NCBI GenBank assembly: GCA_033549245.1
Contig: JAWSUW010000006.1
Span: 1-36,797 of the forward strand
Source of the DNA: Fusibacter_D sp033549245
GTDB lineage: Bacteria > Bacillota > Clostridia > Peptostreptococcales > Acidaminobacteraceae
Length of the DNA stretch: 36,797 nt
Direction of reading: 5' to 3'
In this document: piece after piece, positions 16,220 through 24,143 of the stretch
Layout: the number at the start of each line of letters is the position of its first letter
How positions within the stretch are numbered: position 1 is the first letter of the stretch
Notes under the pieces: generated by a model
What the model saw: the letters and a program-made list of their open reading frames with translations, nothing else
Told to the model about the DNA's origin: nothing
The model's database searches: none
Position numbers and translations under genes: made by a program

Positions 16220-17803
16220 ATGCAAAACAACCGTAAGGAATCGAAATCAAATATCGTGCTTTTTGTCTTGTTATCCAGTTTTCTTATGTTGAATACGTTC
16301 GTTGTGTTTCCTTATTTCGAAAGATATGTAAGCGGTTATTTTGCAGTGGTTTTAGGTCTCGACATCATTGTTTTTTCACTACTCGCCAATGCTGCTTATT
16401 ATAACAGCAGAACTAGAATCAACACTTGGAACATAGCGGTTTCTTATTTTTCTTTTCTGTTGATTATCAATTACATCTTAGCGCTCGGTCTTCATTTCAT
16501 TGATAATGAACGCTTTATGGATCTGATTATCTATCTGCTTGGTACAGGACGGCTGTTCTTCGTATTGGGATGTATACCACTCCAATATGCAAGAAGGCTT
16601 TCCATAGTTTTCAAAGGATATTTGCAAATGACCATCAGTGCCTTTATTCTGATGGTTGTTCAGTTGGTGGTACTTATAATTTTCATAAAGTTCAAAGTCA
16701 ACATCTCCAATGTCATTTTCTTGATCAATGCGCTTACCGCAACGATTTTATTGGTCTTTGTGCTGAATAGGATCCTCACAGAGGAAAAAAATGAATCTAG
16801 GATGATGACTTTGGGTTTTGCGCTAATGTTTTTGGGACAGGTATACCTGACACTTTCAAGGATGAGTACAGAAAATATCATTCAAGGGCACTTCTTTCAG
16901 ATCATTGGTATCGGGTATTATTATTTTTCATTGAACCGTAGTAATTTGATCATCCCGGAACAAGAACATCTGGTCTTACAAAATCAGTTCAATCTTTATG
17001 CTAAGAATTTAAAGAAAATCATAGATAAGAAAACACTACAGGTGAGAGAAATCAATGATAAGTTGATTGACGACCTTGAGTACGCCAAAAAGATTCAACA
17101 GTCTTTACTTCCCAAGACCAAAGTCAATTATAGAGATGTCACTTTCCTATCAGAATATTTCCCATGTGAAAGACTGAGTGGTGACTTTTTTGATCTTTAC
17201 AGACTGGATGATGACCATATCGCACTATACCTGATGGATGTTTCCGGACATGGTATATCTGCGGCGCTCATGACCATGTTCAGTAGCAATTATCTAAAAT
17301 CGAACGATCAGAATCTAATGAGATACAGAGGGTATAAACCCGATCTCAATCTCAAGCACTTTTATGATCAGTTCAACCTGATGAATTTTCCAGATGAGAT
17401 GCATATGGTCCTCTTATACGCCACACTGGACTTGAATACCAAAGTGTTGACTTATTGTTCGGGGGGACTCAATTGCAATCCTATCCGGTTCAGGAAAAAC
17501 GGCAAGGTAGAGTACCTGGATAAAAGCAAAGGGTTTCCAATATGCAAACTGAGTGATTATTACACACCGGAATTTGTCAGTGAAAAGATCATACTTGAAA
17601 AAGGTGACCGCGTCTTATTTTACACTGATGGACTGATTGATTCAGAGAAGAACGGAGTGTTTGATCTCGAAAGTTTGGTTGAGTTTTATAGGGAAAATGC
17701 CGATTTTTCACTACGTGAGATCAATGAACGTCTTCTTGCTAAAATTAATCCAGTCAAAGATGAGCTTAACGACGATATCACTTACATCTTTATGGAAGTG
17801 TGA
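16220..17803 (+). CDS. Multi-pass membrane SpoIIE-type (PP2C-like) serine phosphatase
   Basis: The protein has 527 residues. The N-terminal half has seven or eight hydrophobic helices (roughly 11-32, 40-61, 70-93, 102-121, 133-155, 161-185, 196-214, 224-239), like a MASE-type membrane sensor. A coiled-coil linker (about 255-290, ending DLEYAKKIQQSLLP) follows, then a SpoIIE/RsbU phosphatase domain. Metal-binding motifs are SGDFFDLY, MDVSGHGISAAL, YTDGLID and LNDDITYI. RsbU-like enzymes dephosphorylate anti-anti-sigma factors; no such partner gene is adjacent. The start is ATG 16220 because GGAGG (16210-16214) lies 5 bases upstream and inside the frame from ATG 16208. It lies 20 bases after the kinase gene. 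Confidence 0.9.
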   Translation: MQNNRKESKSNIVLFVLLSSFLMLNTFVVFPYFERYVSGYFAVVLGLDIIVFSLLANAAYYNSRTRINTWNIAVSYFSFLLIINYILALGLHFIDNERFMDLIIYLLGTGRLFFVLGCIPLQYARRLSIVFKGYLQMTISAFILMVVQLVVLIIFIKFKVNISNVIFLINALTATILLVFVLNRILTEEKNESRMMTLGFALMFLGQVYLTLSRMSTENIIQGHFFQIIGIGYYYFSLNRSNLIIPEQEHLVLQNQFNLYAKNLKKIIDKKTLQVREINDKLIDDLEYAKKIQQSLLPKTKVNYRDVTFLSEYFPCERLSGDFFDLYRLDDDHIALYLMDVSGHGISAALMTMFSSNYLKSNDQNLMRYRGYKPDLNLKHFYDQFNLMNFPDEMHMVLLYATLDLNTKVLTYCSGGLNCNPIRFRKNGKVEYLDKSKGFPICKLSDYYTPEFVSEKIILEKGDRVLFYTDGLIDSEKNGVFDLESLVEFYRENADFSLREINERLLAKINPVKDELNDDITYIFMEV

Positions 17804-17815
17804 ATTTGCCGTCTA

Positions 17816-17844
17816 TTGACGTGTAGATATCAAAACTATATAAT
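17816..17844 (+). promoter_or_regulatory. Consensus sigma-A promoter for the ArsR-like/SBP/queG operon
   Basis: TTGACG (17816-17821), exactly 17 bases, then TATAAT (17839-17844). Transcription should begin near 17851, about 35 bases before the regulator's ATG. It is one of the two best promoters in the window. Confidence 0.82.
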
Positions 17845-17885
17845 GTAAATAGTTGTAAAATTATTTTTAAGAGGGTCAGGTGGTT

Positions 17886-18446
17886 ATGAAAGACGCAATT
17901 GTATTAAAGGATTTGGAACAAATCAAGGCTGTTTCTCAACAGTATCGGTTGAACATCATCGATGCATTCAACAATCAACCCAAAACTGCAAAGCAGATTG
18001 CCGAGTGTCTTAAAGAACCTCACGGGCGCGTCAATTATCATATTAAAATGCTCGAAAAAGTTGGAATTGTAGAATTAATTGAAGAAGTATCAAAATTGGG
18101 TGTCGTAGAAAAGTATTATTGTCCCGTTGCTTATAAAATCTTGATTGACAGCAGTGCGGTGACTCTTGATGATGTAATGAACGATACAATCAGCAAGGTG
18201 TCGATTGCTTTTTTTGAAGCGGTTTCCAAAGACTTTTACGAATCTATTGAAAGATTACAAGATGGGCCGACCAAGAAAATATCCTATTCAGGGGATTATT
18301 ATCTGACGGATCTCGAAGCCAAAACATTGAATAGAGAGATCAGTACGGTTGTAGAAGCTTTTTTGAAAGATAAGGAAGAACCTAGAGAGGGCACTTTCAG
18401 ACATACGATTGCGCATCTGGTCATACCAATGCCCCCTAAGGAATAA
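17886..18446 (+). CDS. ArsR-like winged-helix transcriptional regulator
   Basis: The protein has 186 residues from ATG 17886. The winged helix-turn-helix (about 14-70) reads as QYRLNIIDAF, then KTAKQIAECL and RVNYHIKMLEKVGIVEL. This is the ArsR/HTH_20 arrangement, in which the recognition helix contains NYHIKML. The C-terminal 110 residues have no recognised ligand domain and no clustered cysteines of metal-sensing ArsR proteins. Likely start is ATG 17886 with GAGGG at 17871-17875; GTG 17880 is possible. Being first in the operon, it may control the downstream lipoprotein and queG genes or itself. Confidence 0.8.
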   Translation: MKDAIVLKDLEQIKAVSQQYRLNIIDAFNNQPKTAKQIAECLKEPHGRVNYHIKMLEKVGIVELIEEVSKLGVVEKYYCPVAYKILIDSSAVTLDDVMNDTISKVSIAFFEAVSKDFYESIERLQDGPTKKISYSGDYYLTDLEAKTLNREISTVVEAFLKDKEEPREGTFRHTIAHLVIPMPPKE

Positions 18447-18462
18447 AACTGGAGACAAAGAT

Positions 18463-20175
18463 ATGAAAAATAGACATAGATGTCTTTTGATTACAATTAT
18501 AATGATGAGCACTTTTCTCTTTGGAGGGTGCTCCTCTTTTAATTCAAGCGACAAAGGGATGCCACCCAAACCACCGGAAATAGAAAATGGTGCTGTAGAG
18601 GAGGCTTATGAATTGAACCCTGCTCTAGCAAGAACAGAGACTTTGGTGGTTACCTCATCCAACTTGAGTCTTAATTTCCACCCATTTTACGCCTCAAGGA
18701 CTACAGAGACTTGGGTAAGAGATCTGGTGTTTGAAGGACTTATGGGTCATGACCTTTCTGGTAACCCTGTGACCTTACTCGCGGAGACCTTTGTTATTAG
18801 TGAGGATGGGCTTGAATATACATTTAGAATTAAGGACAATTTATTGTTTCAAGACGGTTCCAGAGTGAAGATATCAGATGTTCAATTTTCTTATGAAGCA
18901 CTTGCAAATGAACAGTATTCAGGCGAACATCGATTGTTCATTGATGGGGTGGTTGGTGTTGATGAATTCAGATCAGGCGAAGCAACAACCATTTCAGGAA
19001 TTGAGCTTCTTGATGATAAGACGATTAAGTTCACATTTGAGTCTCCAAGCATCTACAATGTTTGGGGGTTTGAAACACCGATAATACCTGAACATGTGTA
19101 TCAATTCTCCAGTTGGGACAATTTCCTTATGAATAGCAGCAATCCCATAGGAACGGGACCCATGGCTCTGGTGGCTGTAGAATCCGAGGAACAGATTGAA
19201 CTGAAAAGAAGTGCCTTTCACCATGGTGTGAATTCAAATGTAAATCGAGTAATCATCAAGGCAATGAGCCCACAGATGGCCCTAGAGGCATTTAAAAATG
19301 GTTCTGTTGATATTATCACAGTTTCACCATCAAAAGAACATTTTGATTTACTTGAGAAAATTAGTTTTGCAAAGACATACGAATTTCCGTCAAACGCATT
19401 CAATTATATAGGCATTAATCACAATCACCCGATTCTTAAGGATAAAAAAGTAAGACAAGCGTTGGCGTATGCTCTCAATAGAGAAGAGTTCATTAATAAC
19501 GAGTGGCAAAATCATGCCGTTTTAGCCAATTCGCCAGTACCGGAAACTCATTGGACTTACCCTGAAGAACAAGCACTCAATATATATAGTTATGATATTG
19601 AAAAAGCGAAAATATTGCTAGATGATGCCGGATGGATCCAGGATGATGAAAATAGCATTCGCATGAAAGACGGAGAACGGCTTGAACTCACAATCAATGC
19701 GTTCAGTGATGTCAGCTGGTCTTATAATCTTGCCAACGCCATGAAAGAACAGTGGGAAAAAATTGGAGCTGTTGTAAACGTGGAATTTATGGATTTCAAT
19801 ATGTTGAAAGATAAAGTATTCACTGATCGTTCTGCGATGATATGGGTTATGGCATGGCATCTTCCGGTCGATTATGATCCCGCCAGACTCTATGGATCTG
19901 TTGGGGCGGTCCCTGAAGGATATAATGCGGGAAGTTATAATAATCCAATTGCTGAAGAACTTTTTGTCAAACTCAGGACTGCTTATGATGACACGGTTAG
20001 AAGGAATCTTGTTTCGGATTGGATCAGTCTCGCCAATGAGGATCTGCCTTATATTTACATCGCACACCTTAACGAATTATGGGGAGTCAACGATCGAGTC
20101 GAGAATTTTGATATCGGGCCTTATAAAAACTGGGTTGGAAGTATTCAGGATATAGTTTTGAAGGTAATGGAATGA
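18463..20175 (+). CDS. Peptide/nickel-type ABC transporter substrate-binding lipoprotein (SBP family 5), orphan
   Basis: The protein has 570 residues. A short basic start is followed by a hydrophobic stretch and the lipobox LFGGC with Cys23, so it is a lipoprotein anchored on the outer face of the membrane. The body is an OppA/DppA-like solute-binding fold: FHPFYASRTTETWVRDLVFEGL near the start of the domain, YTFRIKDNLLFQDG, and VRQALAYALNREEF. These proteins bind peptides or other solutes for import. No permease or ATPase gene is adjacent, so it must share a remote transporter or act as a sensor. The start is ATG 18463, with GGAG 8 bases upstream. Its stop overlaps queG (ATGA). Confidence 0.9.
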   Translation: MKNRHRCLLITIIMMSTFLFGGCSSFNSSDKGMPPKPPEIENGAVEEAYELNPALARTETLVVTSSNLSLNFHPFYASRTTETWVRDLVFEGLMGHDLSGNPVTLLAETFVISEDGLEYTFRIKDNLLFQDGSRVKISDVQFSYEALANEQYSGEHRLFIDGVVGVDEFRSGEATTISGIELLDDKTIKFTFESPSIYNVWGFETPIIPEHVYQFSSWDNFLMNSSNPIGTGPMALVAVESEEQIELKRSAFHHGVNSNVNRVIIKAMSPQMALEAFKNGSVDIITVSPSKEHFDLLEKISFAKTYEFPSNAFNYIGINHNHPILKDKKVRQALAYALNREEFINNEWQNHAVLANSPVPETHWTYPEEQALNIYSYDIEKAKILLDDAGWIQDDENSIRMKDGERLELTINAFSDVSWSYNLANAMKEQWEKIGAVVNVEFMDFNMLKDKVFTDRSAMIWVMAWHLPVDYDPARLYGSVGAVPEGYNAGSYNNPIAEELFVKLRTAYDDTVRRNLVSDWISLANEDLPYIYIAHLNELWGVNDRVENFDIGPYKNWVGSIQDIVLKVME

Positions 20176-21230
20176 TGATCAAGAAAAGTGATATAAAAAA
20201 AATCATGAATGCTCTGATGGTTGAACATTGGGGCATTTTGACCATTGATGACCACACTTTACCAAAACTGATTGAAAGAGAAAACCAGATCAGAGAATTA
20301 CTGTTGAGAAGAGGAACGAAGGAATTTGAACAAGACATAGAAAAGCGTTTTTTGTTTTCTTGCGGGAAAAAAGTGGGAACCATCATCGCTATTGGTATTT
20401 CTTATGAGCCTATGGGAAGTGCAAATCAAAGCGCCATTGGGCTTGTGGACAACTTTTCCTGGGAACATGATTATCATAAGATTTTGAAGAATCTGTTACA
20501 AGCGATTCAGGTGGAATTCTCCAATATACTTGTTGATTTGGATGCCATTCCAGAATTATGTGTAGATACAGCTGATTATATAGATCGGGAAATAGGCCTT
20601 TATACTGGACTCGGAAAAATTGGGAAGAACCATTTCCTGATACATCCTAAGATGGGTACTCACTTTTTTATCGGTTATTTGATTTATGACAGTGTTCTGG
20701 ATATTGACCCAGAGGCAATAAATCCACTTGATCTTGACAATACGGTCCTTGAGGAATGTGAGCAGTGTAATAGATGTGTCATTGCTTGTCCACCAAAGAT
20801 ATGTGGTGAAGCAATCATGGACTCAAATAAGTGCATCTCAATGCTCACACAAACCAAAAGAGAACTGAATGATCAGGAACGCAGATTGATTGGAAATAGG
20901 CTATATGGATGCAACATCTGTCAAAAGGTGTGCCCGATGAACAAAGACATAACCAGCCATCCAAGTTTGAACACCCATTCCGATAATAGGGTCGATTTAC
21001 ATGAACTGCTTGACATGAACAACAAAACTTTTTCTGAAAAATTTGGAAATATGGGTTTCTCATGGCGGAGTTTGTGGGTTTATAAACGCAATGCACTGAT
21101 TATTCTTGGCAATCATGGGAATCGCTCAGATCTTGAGATCCTTAAGAAACGATTGGATTTACAGAATAATCCAAGGCTTGAAGAAACATATTTATGGGCT
21201 GTAGGGAGACTGGAAAGTCGTGAAACTTAA
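20172..21230 (+). CDS. queG: QueG-like epoxyqueuosine reductase
   Basis: Epoxyqueuosine reductase is a cobalamin- and [4Fe-4S]-dependent enzyme that performs the last step of queuosine synthesis in tRNA. The DUF1730/QueG core is visible as VDTADYIDREIGLYTGLGKIGKNHFLI. Two ferredoxin clusters follow: CEQCNRCVIACPP with a later Cys, and YGCNICQKVCPMNK. The C-terminal 60 residues (WVYKRNALIILGNHG ...) look like the HEAT-type tail. Length of 352 residues is close to the usual 310-380. No other queuosine genes are in the window. Coupling by a 4-base overlap to a peptide-binding lipoprotein gene is unusual, so a related corrinoid-dependent reductase cannot be excluded. Confidence 0.82.
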   Translation: MMIKKSDIKKIMNALMVEHWGILTIDDHTLPKLIERENQIRELLLRRGTKEFEQDIEKRFLFSCGKKVGTIIAIGISYEPMGSANQSAIGLVDNFSWEHDYHKILKNLLQAIQVEFSNILVDLDAIPELCVDTADYIDREIGLYTGLGKIGKNHFLIHPKMGTHFFIGYLIYDSVLDIDPEAINPLDLDNTVLEECEQCNRCVIACPPKICGEAIMDSNKCISMLTQTKRELNDQERRLIGNRLYGCNICQKVCPMNKDITSHPSLNTHSDNRVDLHELLDMNNKTFSEKFGNMGFSWRSLWVYKRNALIILGNHGNRSDLEILKKRLDLQNNPRLEETYLWAVGRLESRET

Positions 21231-21231
21231 T

Positions 21232-21240
21232 GATATACTG
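21232..21240 (+). promoter_or_regulatory. Possible extended -10 promoter for kbl
   Basis: TGATATACT, an extended-10 TG-N-TATACT, directly follows queG; no convincing -35 is seen. It would give a leader of about 25 bases. Confidence 0.3.
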
Positions 21241-21272
21241 TTAGTGATGTTATATTTTATGGGAGGCGTCAT

Positions 21273-22460
21273 ATGTCAAATGTACATGAACTCAATTATT
21301 TAAAGGACCAAGTCCAAGAACTTAAAGATCAAGGCGTTTACAGGATTTTACCAATCCTTGAAGGTGCGAATGAAGCGGAAATCATCCTCAATGGCCAATC
21401 GGTCATCAATTTGTCTTCTAACAATTATTTGGGATTTGCAAGCCATCCGAGATTGAAAGAAGCTGCAATCAAAGCTGTAGAAAAATACGGGGTTGGTTCA
21501 GGGGCTGTTCGTACAATCATCGGCAACATGGATATTCATGAAGAACTCGAAGTCAAACTTGCCAAGTTCAAGCGTGAAGAAGCGGTCATGGTATTCCAAT
21601 CAGGTTTCAACTGTAATGCCGGAGCTATTCAAGCTATTACCAACAAAGGTGACTTGATTATTTCAGATGAACTCAATCATGCAAGCATAATAGATGGTGT
21701 CAGACTTTCAAGAGCGGACAAAGCTGTGTTTAAGCATAGTGACATGGAAGACTTGGTGAGAGTATTAGAAGAGAAAAGATCAAACTATGCCAACTGTTTA
21801 ATCATTACAGATGGTGTTTTCAGTATGGATGGTGATCTTGCAAAATTACCTGAAATTGTTGAAATTGCTGAGAAATACAATTGTATGACTTATGTTGACG
21901 ATGCACATGGATCAGGAGTTTTAGGTGAAAACGGTCGTGGAACAGTGGATCATTTCGGACTTCATGGAAGAATTGATTTTACAATAGGTACTCTATCCAA
22001 AGCGATTGGCGTCATCGGCGGTTATGTTGCGGGTAGTAAAGTCATGAAAGAATGGTTGCTTCACAGAGGACGTCCATTACTTTTCAGTACTTCCTTGCCA
22101 CCAGCTGCAGTAGGTGCCATCATGGAAGCAGTCGATCTTTTAAGTTCAACAACAGAATATACTGATAGACTTTGGAGCAATGCAAAATTCTTCAAGGCGG
22201 AACTTGGAAAGCTTGGATACAATATAGGACATAGTGAAACACCGATTACTCCTGTGATTATTGGAGATGAAGCCAAGACAGTTGCATTTTCAAAGCGCAT
22301 GCTTGAGAAAGGCGTTTTCGTTTCAGCCATTATTTTCCCTACTGTTCCAAAAGGAACCGGGCGCGTAAGATGCATGGTTACAGCTGGACATACAGAAGAA
22401 CAACTGTCTAGAGCTGTCAAAGTATTTGAGGAAGTCGGCAAGGAAATGGGAATACTTTAA
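21273..22460 (+). CDS. kbl: Glycine C-acetyltransferase (2-amino-3-ketobutyrate CoA ligase)
   Basis: This PLP-dependent alpha-oxoamine synthase interconverts 2-amino-3-ketobutyrate plus CoA with glycine plus acetyl-CoA, in threonine breakdown. It has 395 residues, as usual. Family blocks are NLSSNNYLGFASHP (about 47-60), GVGSGAVRTIIGNMDIHEELE, YVDDAHGSGVLGENGRGT, and GTLSKAIGVIGGY with PLP lysine Lys243. GGGAGG lies 6-7 bases before the ATG. No threonine dehydrogenase gene (tdh) is adjacent. Related 8-amino-7-oxononanoate synthase (BioF) cannot be ruled out by eye, but there is no biotin context. Confidence 0.9.
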   Translation: MSNVHELNYLKDQVQELKDQGVYRILPILEGANEAEIILNGQSVINLSSNNYLGFASHPRLKEAAIKAVEKYGVGSGAVRTIIGNMDIHEELEVKLAKFKREEAVMVFQSGFNCNAGAIQAITNKGDLIISDELNHASIIDGVRLSRADKAVFKHSDMEDLVRVLEEKRSNYANCLIITDGVFSMDGDLAKLPEIVEIAEKYNCMTYVDDAHGSGVLGENGRGTVDHFGLHGRIDFTIGTLSKAIGVIGGYVAGSKVMKEWLLHRGRPLLFSTSLPPAAVGAIMEAVDLLSSTTEYTDRLWSNAKFFKAELGKLGYNIGHSETPITPVIIGDEAKTVAFSKRMLEKGVFVSAIIFPTVPKGTGRVRCMVTAGHTEEQLSRAVKVFEEVGKEMGIL

Positions 22461-22464
22461 TAAA

Positions 22465-22495
22465 TTGTTTGCCGGTGCCATGCTGAAGGTATAAT
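22465..22495 (+). promoter_or_regulatory. Possible promoter for cheV
   Basis: A perfect TATAAT (22490-22495) lies 19 bases after TTGTTT (22465-22470). The spacer is long and the -35 weak. No clear sigma-D (TAAA-N15-CCGATA) motif is present. Confidence 0.3.
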
Positions 22496-22523
22496 GATAA
22501 TACGATAAATTGGTAGAGGATGG

Positions 22524-23438
22524 ATGAATATGGAAAACAAATCAGGAATTTTACTTGAAAGTGGAACTGGCGAGGTTGAAATCCTTCACTTCACGGTATC
22601 TGGCGTTCATTATGCAATTAATGTTGTCAAAGTGAAAGAATTGCTTCAAATTGAAAACATATCCAAAATTCCAAATGCACATCCGGCCATTTCGGGGTTG
22701 TCATTGATCAGAGGTGAAATGATTTCTGTAGTGGATTTGCTTTATGTTCTCGAAGGTCAAAAGAATGAAAAAGTTAAAAATGGTATGACATTGGTATGTG
22801 AGTTCAACAAAATCAAGGTGGGTTTTGCCATAGAATCCGTACTTGGAATTCAACGTATCGGATGGAATGAGATCATGAAACCTGATGATCTCACATCGAA
22901 TTCGTTGATTATCGGCAATATCAATCTTAACGGTGAAATCATAATGCTACTTGATTTCGAAAAGATCGTCATGGATATCAATCCCAATACTGGCATCAAT
23001 ATGGATCGAATCAAGGATATTGTTGTCAAGGATCGTTCAAGAATCAAGATCGCACTAGCCGACGATTCACCAATGATCCGTAAAGTCTTACTCGATACAT
23101 TGACCAGAGCGGGTTTCACAAAGCTCAAGTTTTTCGATGATGGTATGGAAACACTGGATTATCTTCTAATGTTGGTGGAGAAAAAAGGTGAAAAATTCAA
23201 GGATGACATTGATTTATTGATTACTGATATTGAGATGCCTCAACTTGATGGACATTCATTGACTAGACGGGTGAAAGAACATCGCATTCTTAAAAACCTG
23301 CCGGTAATCATATTTTCCTCATTGATTACAGGAGATTTGCTTCATAAAGGTGAAGCAGTTGGTGCAGATGCCCAGATGAGTAAACCTGAGATTGAGAACT
23401 TGGTCAAATTGATAGATGAGATTTTAAATATCAAGTAA
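22524..23438 (+). CDS. cheV: Chemotaxis protein CheV (CheW-receiver fusion)
   Basis: CheV couples chemoreceptors to CheA and tunes adaptation. Residues about 16-155 form a CheW domain (ILHFTVSGVHYAINVVKVKELL ..., in two blocks; LIRGEMISVVDLL). Residues about 180-304 form a response-regulator receiver domain with the acidic pair in ALADDSPMIRK, phospho-acceptor Asp235 in ITDIEMPQLDGH, and the conserved Lys in MSKPEI. Length of 304 residues is normal. AGAGG at 22515-22519 serves ATG 22524 or 22530. No other chemotaxis or flagellar gene is adjacent. A long hairpin terminator follows, so it is a single-gene unit. Confidence 0.93.
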   Translation: MNMENKSGILLESGTGEVEILHFTVSGVHYAINVVKVKELLQIENISKIPNAHPAISGLSLIRGEMISVVDLLYVLEGQKNEKVKNGMTLVCEFNKIKVGFAIESVLGIQRIGWNEIMKPDDLTSNSLIIGNINLNGEIIMLLDFEKIVMDINPNTGINMDRIKDIVVKDRSRIKIALADDSPMIRKVLLDTLTRAGFTKLKFFDDGMETLDYLLMLVEKKGEKFKDDIDLLITDIEMPQLDGHSLTRRVKEHRILKNLPVIIFSSLITGDLLHKGEAVGADAQMSKPEIENLVKLIDEILNIK

Positions 23439-23453
23439 GTTCAAAAAAACAAT

Positions 23454-23497
23454 AGGTGTCATATAGAATGTGAAAGCATTTTATATGACACCTTTTT
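23454..23497 (+). terminator. Rho-independent terminator after cheV
   Basis: A 17-bp stem (AGGTGTCATATAGAATG with CATTTTATATGACACCT, one G.T pair) closes a TGAAAG loop and is followed by TTTT. Confidence 0.88.
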
Positions 23498-23508
23498 AGC
23501 GCTTGGTC

Positions 23509-23537
23509 TTGACTGTACATAGGGGATAAAGTATAAT
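23509..23537 (+). promoter_or_regulatory. Consensus sigma-A promoter for the XRE-potABCD operon
   Basis: TTGACT (23509-23514), exactly 17 bases, then TATAAT (23532-23537), just after the cheV terminator and about 50 bases before the regulator start. The regulator may bind here to repress its own operon. Confidence 0.82.
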
Positions 23538-23588
23538 AAATCGAATGAAAAGTTTAGTAATAATAAACTCAAAAAAGGAGAAATGGTT

Positions 23589-24128
23589 GTGAATATTGGT
23601 GAAAAAATTAAAAGACTAAGACTTGAAAACAACCTCACTCAAGAAGAATTAGCAGATCGCTGCGAACTGTCGAAGGGCTTTATATCACAATTGGAGAGAG
23701 ATATGACGTCTCCTTCAATAGCTAGTTTGGTCGACATACTCGAAAGCCTTGGAACAAATTTACAAGCATTCTTCAGTGAGACAGTTGAAGAAAAAATCGT
23801 GTTTAGGCCAGAAGATTTTTTTGAGAAAGAAGATGAAATCACGGGTTATAATCTGGAGTGGATCATCCCGAATGCGCAAAAGAATATGATGGAACCGATC
23901 ATGTTGACATTGGCACCCAATGGCGCTTATGATGCTCATGACCCACACGAGGGAGAAGAATTCGGTTTTGTGATCTCAGGTTCGGTCGTTGTACGACTGG
24001 GCGGAAAAAAGTATGTGGCCAAGGCTGGAGATTCAATTTATTATAAGGCCAATAAGAGTCATGAAATCATAAACAAAGGTAAAAGAGAAGCAAAAATTTT
24101 ATTGGTTGGTACGCCACCCAATTTTTAA
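23589..24128 (+). CDS. XRE-family regulator with C-terminal cupin (PuuR-like), polyamine operon
   Basis: An N-terminal XRE helix-turn-helix is followed by a cupin. The helix-turn-helix spans about 2-58: LRLENNLTQEELADRCELSK, then ISQLERDMTSPSIASLVDIL. The cupin covers about 105-175, with GEEFGFVISGSVVVRLGGKK and GDSIYYKANKSHEI. The cupin probably senses a small ligand; position before potABCD suggests a polyamine, as in PuuR-type regulators. The likely start is GTG 23589, with AGGAG 8 bases upstream; ATG 23583 is only 2 bases from that site. Length is 179 residues. It is followed 15 bases later by potA. Confidence 0.9.
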   Translation: MNIGEKIKRLRLENNLTQEELADRCELSKGFISQLERDMTSPSIASLVDILESLGTNLQAFFSETVEEKIVFRPEDFFEKEDEITGYNLEWIIPNAQKNMMEPIMLTLAPNGAYDAHDPHEGEEFGFVISGSVVVRLGGKKYVAKAGDSIYYKANKSHEIINKGKREAKILLVGTPPNF

Positions 24129-24143
24129 TTCTTGGAGGCACTA

